A stretch of DNA of 10,914 nt from JBHEMK01 sp046262635 (GTDB lineage Bacteria; Actinomycetota; Thermoleophilia; Gaiellales; Gaiellaceae), in contig JBHEMK010000164.1 of assembly GCA_046262635.1 (NCBI GenBank), positions 1-10,914 on the forward strand, read 5' to 3'. A model generated the notes under the pieces. The model searched no databases, had not been told where the DNA came from, and saw only the letters and a program-made list of their open reading frames with translations. Below are positions 5,845 to 10,914 of the stretch, one piece after another. A program made the translations under genes and the position numbers. Numbering within the stretch: the stretch's first letter is position 1; each line of letters begins with the position of its first letter.

Positions 5845-6535
5845 CTATCCTGCCGCGCCTTCGACCGCCCGGGCGACGCCGCGCGGACCGACGAGCATCG
5901 AGAGGTGTCCGGCCCTGGGCAGCAGAACGCGTCGCGCGCGCCGGTCGGCTGCCGCCCTGCCGGCCCGAGGAGACCGAGTCGACGGGATCCCGGGAGCCCC
6001 ACACAACGAGGCGGGGGACGGTGACCCCCCGCAGCTGGCGCGCCTCGTAGCCCTGGATGCCGTAGGCGAGCATCTGCCGGAAGGCCGCTGCGGTGCCGTC
6101 GACGCGGAACGGCCGCTGCCAGGCATCCAGCAGCGCGTCGTCGAGCGGCGGCCGGCTTGGCCCGTACGCATCCCGGAGGCCGCTGCGAAAGATCCGATCC
6201 GAACCGGTGACCACGCGGTACACGGTGGTGTAGAACGGATTGACGACGAGGCGGGAGAGCCAGCGGGCACCCTGCCCGGCGGAGAGCGGGTCACCGTCGA
6301 GCAGCACGATCCCCGCCACCTGCGCCGGGTGTGCGAGCGCCGCGCCGACAGCCACCGCGTACACCCGGTGGCGCCGGCCAAGCAGCCTCCCGACCTTCGC
6401 CCAGACCCAGGAAGGCTCGACAAACCCGCCGACGGCACGATTGGGCTGCCGGTTTCTCCCCAGCGCCGGTAGCCGACGAGCGTCGCGTCGACGGAACGAA
6501 GGGCCCGGGCGAGAGCGCGGTCGCTGGCTACCCGG
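5845..6535 (-). pseudogene. Decayed alpha/beta hydrolase gene (two frameshifts, internal deletion)
   Basis: Three pieces of one alpha/beta-fold hydrolase can be joined. The N-terminal frame reads SVDATLVGYRRWGETGSPIV. A one-base loss near 6430 destroys the expected oxyanion His-Gly motif and shifts to GGFVEPSWVWAKVGRLL. This piece runs to HRVYAV and then jumps directly to AVGAALAHPAQVAGIVLLDG. The roughly 45-60 residues that should hold the nucleophile elbow Gly-His-Ser-x-Gly are missing. The cap region continues to VPRLVVWGSRDPVDSV, which holds the acidic residue. A one-base gain near 5970 shifts back to GRAAADRRARR, then LPRAGHLSML with the catalytic His, ending at TAG 5845-5847. No start codon is evident. 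Catalysis is impossible without the Ser segment. The substrate is unknown. The frameshifts could be sequencing errors, but the deletion could not. Confidence 0.85.
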
Positions 6536-6641
6536 CGCCCCCCGTGCCGGTGTTGTAGGTGAGCGAGGCAAGCGTGACCGCGAGGATCACGAGGAGCAGG
6601 GCGAGGCCGAGCCGGCGCGCTGAGCGGCGTGTCCTAGCCAT
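6528..6641 (-). CDS. Small single-pass membrane protein, 37 aa
   Basis: The frame starts at ATG 6641 inside the phospholipase D stop region: ATGGCTAG (6634-6641) contains both its start and the upstream stop, so translation would be coupled. The protein has an N-terminal basic stretch (MARTRRSARR), one hydrophobic helix at about residues 11-28 (LGLALLLVILAVTLASLT) and a short polar glycine-rich tail. Topology by the positive-inside rule would be N-in. There is no ribosome binding site of its own. Function is unknown; it could anchor or accompany the phospholipase D protein, which has no membrane segment itself. It is too short to be sure without homologues. Confidence 0.5.
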   Translation of the reverse strand: MARTRRSARRLGLALLLVILAVTLASLTYNTGTGGAG

Positions 6642-8067
6642 CGACGAGCAGCCCGCTGACCGGCCCCAGCAGCCGGCCTGCACGGCGCGAGACATGCGGG
6701 AGCCGCGCGAGCCGGTGCGTGAGCGGCTCGCCGCGCCGGAGCCGCTCCAGCTGCTCGTCGGCAAGCGGCCGCCAGCGCGCTTCGAGAAGCGCCGTCGGGT
6801 CACCCTGGAGCTCGCTCTGGGCGCACTCGAGATGCTCGGCCCACAGGCGCAGCCGGGTCGCGCGGGCGAGCGCGGGATCGTGAAGGACGACGTTCATCTC
6901 GGTGTCGTTGAAGAGCGAGTGCTCGTTCAGGTTCGCAGAGCCGACCGTGAGCCAGCGGTCGTCGACGATCCCGATCTTCGCGTGGACGTAGACGGCGTTC
7001 GCCACGGCCGGCGCGCCGTGCTGGTAGAGCGTGCACGCGAGGAACCGGCCGGCGCCGCCGTCGGCGTCGAGAAGGATGCCGAGCTGGCCTCGGGTATCGT
7101 CGTTGCCGCTGTTCGGCTTGGCCGGCAGCACGACCAGCAGGCGAAAGTCGTCTCCCGGGGGGCGCCGCAGCTTGTCGGCGAGCACGTCGACGACCTCCGG
7201 CGACCACAGGAACTGGTTCTCGAGGTAGACGAGCCGCTCGGCCCCGCGCAGCGCCCTGAGATACGACTCCAGGATGCCGAAGTCGCCGCGGGGCACCGCG
7301 TCGTAGATGTGCTCCGGCACGGTGCGGACGACCTGCACGGCGACCTGACCGACGGGCTCCTGCGGCTCGGGCGGGCCGAGCGCCTCGCGCGTGACCTCGC
7401 GCCAGCGCATCCGGAAGTGACCGGAGACGTCCGCCACCGCGGGCCCGCGCAGGCGCACCGCCGCGTCATGCCAGCCGACCGAGGGCCGGGCCGGATGCGT
7501 GCTGCGGTCGAACCGATCCCCGGCGAGGTCGGTGAGGTCGATGCCCCCGACGAAGGCGACGCGGCCGTCCACGATCACGAGCTTCTCGTGGTGGCAGTGC
7601 ATCGGCCGCTCACGGGCGTCGAGACCGCAGCGGATCGACGTCCCCTCGGTGAGCTCGAGCATGCTGCGCCGGACCTGGGCACGGTAGGGGCGAAAGAGCG
7701 GCAGCGGCGATCCGGCCCAGACGAGCACACGCACCTCGATGCGCTGCGCCGCGTCGGCGAGCAGCTCGCGCAGCGACGCACCGCCCGGCTGCTCGAGCCG
7801 GAACCCCGCGGCGAAATGCCAGCCCGCGAGCTCGACGTGGGAGCGGGCGCCGGCGATCTCCTCGGCAATCCGGGGCAGGGCCGCCTCCCCGTCGACGAGC
7901 ACCTCGACCTCGTTTCCCCCACGCTCGGGCAGGACGTCCGCCCAGCCGCCCGGCGGCGCATCCAGAGCTCCCAGCTGCCCGATGCGGCGCAGGCGGCGGC
8001 GGTGGTGCGCAACAACGGCACGCTCGAGCCGCTCGCCGATCGCCTCGTCGAAGCGCTCGAGGCTCAC
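6634..8067 (-). CDS. Phospholipase D family protein (two HKD motifs)
   Basis: 477-aa member of the PLD superfamily, which includes phospholipases, phosphatidyltransferases and cardiolipin synthases. Both HxKx4D motifs are intact: His160-Lys162-Asp167 in HHEKLVIVDGR and His362-Lys364-Asp369 in VHAKIGIVDDR. Each is followed by the usual small-residue segment (FVGGIDLT; VGSANLNEHS). Features of the cardiolipin-synthase-like subgroup include GWHDAAVRLRGPAV and IYLENQF-like VYLENQFLW. Unlike classical cardiolipin synthases there is no N-terminal membrane helix, so a cytosolic or peripheral protein is expected. GTG 8067 overlaps the cofE stop (GTGA 8064-8067), so it is translated with the F420 operon, although no F420 step is known to need a PLD enzyme. 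Substrate unknown. Confidence 0.93.
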   Translation of the reverse strand: MSLERFDEAIGERLERAVVAHHRRRLRRIGQLGALDAPPGGWADVLPERGGNEVEVLVDGEAALPRIAEEIAGARSHVELAGWHFAAGFRLEQPGGASLRELLADAAQRIEVRVLVWAGSPLPLFRPYRAQVRRSMLELTEGTSIRCGLDARERPMHCHHEKLVIVDGRVAFVGGIDLTDLAGDRFDRSTHPARPSVGWHDAAVRLRGPAVADVSGHFRMRWREVTREALGPPEPQEPVGQVAVQVVRTVPEHIYDAVPRGDFGILESYLRALRGAERLVYLENQFLWSPEVVDVLADKLRRPPGDDFRLLVVLPAKPNSGNDDTRGQLGILLDADGGAGRFLACTLYQHGAPAVANAVYVHAKIGIVDDRWLTVGSANLNEHSLFNDTEMNVVLHDPALARATRLRLWAEHLECAQSELQGDPTALLEARWRPLADEQLERLRRGEPLTHRLARLPHVSRRAGRLLGPVSGLLVDG

Positions 8068-8786
8068 CGGAAGAGATCCCGCTCCGCCGGCATCACGAGC
8101 TGCGCGGCACGCCCGTCGCCGGCAAGCTGCAGGCCGCGGACGACGGCGACCGGGACGCCGTCCAGCTTTCCCATCGCGAGCTGCGCCGCGCCGGCGATCT
8201 CGTCGGCGAGCGCGATCACCGTTCCGTGCAGCTCGTAGCCGTTGCGGTCGCGTTCGCCGTTGAGGTCGGCCAGGACGCGGACGCCGGCCGCGCCGATCGC
8301 GACGTCGGTCGTCCCCAGCCGCCAGGCGCGGCCGAAGGAGTCGGCGACGAGGACGCCCACGGTCCGGCCGGTCCGCGCACCCAGCCCGGTCCGCAGCCGC
8401 TCGGCGGAGGCATCGGGGTCAGCCGGCAGGAGCACGACCATCCCTGCCTCGGGCGCGTTCGACTGATCGACACCCGCGGAGGCGCAGACAAAACCGTGCC
8501 GGGTCTCGGAGATCACGAGCGGCGCGCGCGTGCGCACGATCCGGGCTGACTCCCGCAGGATTACCTCCGTCCGACGCGGATCCTCGTTCGCCGCAAGCTC
8601 CCTGGCGTGCGCCGACGGCTCGACCTCACCGAGCCGGACGACCCGCCCCTCGACCTTCGAGACCGCCTTCTGCGCGACGACGACGACGTCGCCGTCCTCG
8701 AGCGCGGCTCGGTCGGCGATCAGGGCGGCCAGGTCGTCACCCTCGCGGAGCTCCGGCAGGCCGAGCACGGGCTCGATCGTGATCAC
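8064..8786 (-). CDS. cofE: Coenzyme F420-0:L-glutamate ligase CofE (no FbiB nitroreductase domain)
   Basis: 240-aa enzyme that uses GTP to add glutamate residues to F420-0, making F420-2 or longer tails. Family blocks are clear: LPELREGDDLAALI (10-23), GDVVVVAQKAVSKVEGR, ETRHGFVCASAGVDQSN, SFGRAWRLGTTDVAIGAAGV and ADEIAGAAQLAMGKLDGVPV. The chain stops after the ligase domain (PAERDLFR). In mycobacterial FbiB a second FMN-binding domain, which reduces dehydro-F420-0, follows here and is absent. GTG 8786 overlaps the npdG stop (GTGA 8783-8786). Function is nearly certain; tail length is not predictable. Confidence 0.95.
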   Translation of the reverse strand: MITIEPVLGLPELREGDDLAALIADRAALEDGDVVVVAQKAVSKVEGRVVRLGEVEPSAHARELAANEDPRRTEVILRESARIVRTRAPLVISETRHGFVCASAGVDQSNAPEAGMVVLLPADPDASAERLRTGLGARTGRTVGVLVADSFGRAWRLGTTDVAIGAAGVRVLADLNGERDRNGYELHGTVIALADEIAGAAQLAMGKLDGVPVAVVRGLQLAGDGRAAQLVMPAERDLFR

Positions 8787-9400
8787 GGGAGGCCCGTGAC
8801 ACTGAGGCCGGCGTGTCCCCGGTAGCGACGGTTGAGGTTGACGATCACTCCGGTCATACCCTCGAGCGCCCGCGCGCTCTCGATCGGGCCCGCATCGAGC
8901 GCCCGGCCGCTCACGACCTTTCCCGCGAGCTCGAGCGCGAGCCGTTTTGCCTCCTCGTCGTCGCCGCAGACGAGCACGTCGCCCTCGGCCGGCCCCTCGG
9001 CGAGGCTTGCCGCCGCGAGCGAGTGCAGCCCGGCGACCAGCGGGCCTCGAAGAATCGCCGCGGTGTCCTCCGCAAGCGAGCGCTCCGCCGCGCGAGGCCG
9101 GACACCCGTGCGCGAGAAGCGGAGCTCGCTGGCCACGCTGAGCGTCGGCGTCGGGCCGATCGTGTCGGCGAGCGAGCGAGCGGTGTCGAGCGCGGCGTCG
9201 GCCTTGACCGCCAGCACCACGAGCTCGACCCCGCGCACCGCATCCTCGTTCGCTGCACCCGCCGCCCCGACCCGGGCCGCCTTCTCCCGTGCCCGCGCGG
9301 CGTCCCGGGAGCCGACGACGACCTCATCGCCGGCCCGCACGAGCCGCTCCGCGAGCGCGAGCCCAAAGTCTCCGGTGCCGCCGACGACGGCGACCTTCAC
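8783..9400 (-). CDS. npdG: F420-dependent NADP oxidoreductase (NADPH:F420 reductase)
   Basis: 205-aa Rossmann protein that moves hydride between NADPH and F420. The dinucleotide motif GGTGDFG (7-13) and GSRD (30-33), whose Ser-Arg contacts the 2'-phosphate of NADP, are diagnostic. LVVLAVKADAAL, a GPLVAGLHSLAA segment and the terminal NLNRRYRGHAGLSVTG also match this family. Lying between cofD and cofE, it would keep the newly made cofactor reduced. GTG 9400 overlaps the cofD stop (GTGA 9397-9400). Its direction in vivo, F420 reduction or NADPH formation, is not set by sequence. Confidence 0.93.
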   Translation of the reverse strand: MKVAVVGGTGDFGLALAERLVRAGDEVVVGSRDAARAREKAARVGAAGAANEDAVRGVELVVLAVKADAALDTARSLADTIGPTPTLSVASELRFSRTGVRPRAAERSLAEDTAAILRGPLVAGLHSLAAASLAEGPAEGDVLVCGDDEEAKRLALELAGKVVSGRALDAGPIESARALEGMTGVIVNLNRRYRGHAGLSVTGLP

Positions 9401-10317
9401 GCGCTCACCACCCCGAGGGCGACCTCGGCGAGCGAGCGGCGGGCGGCGTCGTCGGTCATCAGCGTTCGCGTCACGATCGGGCGCACCGGCAGCTCGTCGA
9501 GCTCGTCGGCGTCCGCCTCGTCGACGACGAGAGCATCGATCAACCCCCGGTAGCAGGCTGCGACGTGCGCCGCAGTCGTGCCTCCCGCGAGGCGCGCGAG
9601 CATGCGGTCGGCAGGACCCCTGACCGCGCGGCCGCCGATCAGCGGGCTGACCGCGACGGCGGGAACCCGGCGCGCAGCGAGGGCCGCACGGACTTCGTGC
9701 ACGGCCAGGATCGGCGCGAGCGAGACATACGGGTTGCTGGGCGCGAGCAGGATCATGTCGGCCTCCGCGAGCGAGGAGGCGACGCCGGGAGCGGCAGCGG
9801 CCTCGGACGCGCCCTCAAACCGGACTGCATCCACCTCGTCACGGTGGCCGCGGGCGACGAACCACTCTTGGAACGGAAAGCTGCCTCCCGGCGTGTCGAG
9901 CCAGGTGCGAAGCGAGTCGTCGGTCGCCGGCAGGAGCGCCGTCTCGAGCCCAAGCGCGCCGGCGAGCCGGGCCGTCACCGCCGAGAGCGGCTCGCCGCGC
10001 CGCAGGGCCTGCGTCCGGACGAGGTGGAGCCCGATGTCGAGGTCGCCCAGCCGGAACCAGCTCTCCCCACCAAGAGTGACGGCGCTCGTGAGCGCGTTCC
10101 ACGTCTCACCGGCCCGGCCCCAGCCGCGCTCCTCGTCGTTCACGCCCGCGAGCGCGTAGAGGACGCTGTCGAGGTCCGGCGAGACGTGCAGCCCCAGCAC
10201 CTCGACGTCGTCGCCGACGTTTCCGATCACGACCACCTCGGCGGGGCCGACGACGTCCACGACGCCGCGGACGAATCGCGCCCCGCCGACGCCGCCCGAG
10301 AGGATCGCGACGGTCAC
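9397..10317 (-). CDS. cofD: 2-phospho-L-lactate (or PEP) transferase CofD / FbiA
   Basis: 306-aa transferase that joins the lactyl-2-diphospho-guanosine or the PEP-derived analogue to the deazaflavin Fo, giving F420-0 or dehydro-F420-0. Visible family blocks: AILSGGVGGARFVRGV at the N-terminus, NVGDDVEVLGLHVSPDLDSV, GRAGETWNAL, WFRLGDLDIGLHLVRTQAL, TDDSLRTWLDT with FQEWFV, APSNPYVSLAPILAV and SPLIGGRAVRGPADRML. Start GTG 10317 lies inside the cofC stop (GTGA 10314-10317), which settles the N-terminus directly before VTVAILSGG; the open frame continues upstream only as a shadow of cofC. Whether the bound substrate is lactate- or PEP-derived cannot be read here. Confidence 0.96.
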   Translation of the reverse strand: MTVAILSGGVGGARFVRGVVDVVGPAEVVVIGNVGDDVEVLGLHVSPDLDSVLYALAGVNDEERGWGRAGETWNALTSAVTLGGESWFRLGDLDIGLHLVRTQALRRGEPLSAVTARLAGALGLETALLPATDDSLRTWLDTPGGSFPFQEWFVARGHRDEVDAVRFEGASEAAAAPGVASSLAEADMILLAPSNPYVSLAPILAVHEVRAALAARRVPAVAVSPLIGGRAVRGPADRMLARLAGGTTAAHVAACYRGLIDALVVDEADADELDELPVRPIVTRTLMTDDAARRSLAEVALGVVSA

Positions 10318-10914
10318 GGCACGCGCTCCTGCTCGAGCTCGCTCAGCGCCGCCTGGGTCCTCGGCCCGACGCGGAGCTGCAGCCGCTCCAGATCCTCGAG
10401 CGTGTCGACGTCGTCGCAGACGTTCGGGAGCCCGACGCTGACGCATTCGAGCCCGGATCGCTGAGCGTGCGCGCGAAAGCGGTCGGCGCTGCCGGGGCCG
10501 AAGAGCGGCGCGAAGACCTCGGGCGCCGGCAGGCTGAGCGCGTTGGTGGTGCCGTCGAGGGCCTCGACGAGTGCGATCCCGCTGATCGGCGTCGCTGCGA
10601 GCAGCGACCGGAGATCGTGCGGCGCGACGCACGGCAGGTCCGCGTTGACGATCAGGATCGCCTCCTGCCGGCGGCCCTCCAGCGCCGAGGCGACCGCCGG
10701 GCCCTGCCCCTGGCCTGGATCCCCCGCGACCGCAGCGCCGGCTGCCTCCGCCAGCCAGGCCGCCTCCTCCTCCCCGGTCACGACGGTCGTCCGGGCGACC
10801 GTGAGACAGGCGGCGAGCACGTCCGCGAGCATGGCGAGCGACAGTTTCCGGCGCACGTGGCGGGCAGCGCTGAGCCTCGACTTGCCCGCGCGGAAGGGGA
10901 TGACGACGGCGGTC
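10314..10914 (-). CDS. cofC: 2-phospho-L-lactate / PEP guanylyltransferase CofC / FbiD (5' end outside window)
   Basis: 199 residues are visible; only a short N-terminal piece lies beyond the right edge. It is a MobA-like nucleotidyltransferase that activates 2-phospholactate, or PEP in actinobacteria (FbiD), with GTP for CofD. The signature IPFRAGKSRLS sits at residues 5-15 of the visible part. AGDPGQGQGPAVASAL, the metal-binding ILIVNADLPCV and DGTTNALSLP follow, then FGPGSADRFRAHA and the DVDTLEDLERL end motif. Methionine-like codons inside the frame (for example at 10856) are not the start, because conserved sequence extends beyond them. It is first in the visible operon and coupled to cofD by GTGA. 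Confidence 0.92.
   Translation of the reverse strand, partial: TAVVIPFRAGKSRLSAARHVRRKLSLAMLADVLAACLTVARTTVVTGEEEAAWLAEAAGAAVAGDPGQGQGPAVASALEGRRQEAILIVNADLPCVAPHDLRSLLAATPISGIALVEALDGTTNALSLPAPEVFAPLFGPGSADRFRAHAQRSGLECVSVGLPNVCDDVDTLEDLERLQLRVGPRTQAALSELEQERVP

Noticed and set aside
6011..6032. Strong hairpin, GCGGGGG with CCCCCGC arms
   Set aside because: It lies in the hydrolase remnant's reading frame, has no T-tract, and is expected by chance in GC-rich coding DNA.
6559..8238. 559-aa plus-strand open frame, longer than the PLD gene itself
   Set aside because: It mirrors the codon bias of the minus-strand PLD gene, whose two HKD motifs are intact. The antisense product has no recognisable domain.
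9289..10464. 391-aa plus-strand open frame antisense to cofD and cofC
   Set aside because: cofD and cofC are unmistakable on the other strand; this is a shadow.

Overview
The window is a GC-rich, densely packed bacterial stretch with many GTG starts, short gene spacing and a coenzyme F420 biosynthesis cluster. These traits, plus the ClpP, GerMN and PdxH sequence styles, point to an actinobacterium, perhaps a deep-branching lineage such as Thermoleophilia. The lineage is an inference; no rRNA is present.

Left part (1-2559). The 5' end of an ABC exporter gene and clpP lie on the minus strand, clpP first. Facing them on the plus strand are an SRPBCC/AHSA1-like gene, an ArsR-family regulator gene interrupted by an in-frame amber codon, and an aldo/keto reductase. 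The 84-bp gap between clpP and the SRPBCC gene holds two 18-bp inverted repeats with GCAAC/GTTGC arms. One exactly fills the spacer of a good clpP promoter; the other fills the spacer of a weaker opposing promoter. This suggests that the ArsR protein, or a paralogue, controls clpP as well as its own operon.

Middle (2556-5834). pdxH converges on the aldo/keto reductase, sharing a CTAG at both stops. About 850 bp without a convincing gene follow (3168-4021). Then come a minus-strand NarL-type response regulator and, divergently, a GerMN/Gmad2 lipoprotein. An 81-aa protein of unknown function converges on the lipoprotein gene, again sharing a CTAG.

Right part (5845-10914, all minus strand). In transcription order: cofC/fbiD (cut by the window edge), cofD/fbiA, npdG (F420:NADP oxidoreductase), cofE (F420 glutamate ligase without the FbiB nitroreductase domain), a two-HKD phospholipase D family protein, a 37-aa membrane protein, and the remains of an alpha/beta hydrolase gene. 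The first four junctions are all 4-nt GTGA start/stop overlaps and the fifth is ATGGCTAG, so this looks like one translationally coupled operon. It would activate phospholactate or PEP, build F420-0, reduce F420 with NADPH and add the glutamate tail. The reason for the phospholipase D gene is unknown.

The hydrolase remnant carries two opposite frameshifts and has lost the segment that should contain its catalytic serine. Stop codons are strikingly skewed: all TAG, except the TGA built into the four GTGA overlaps.
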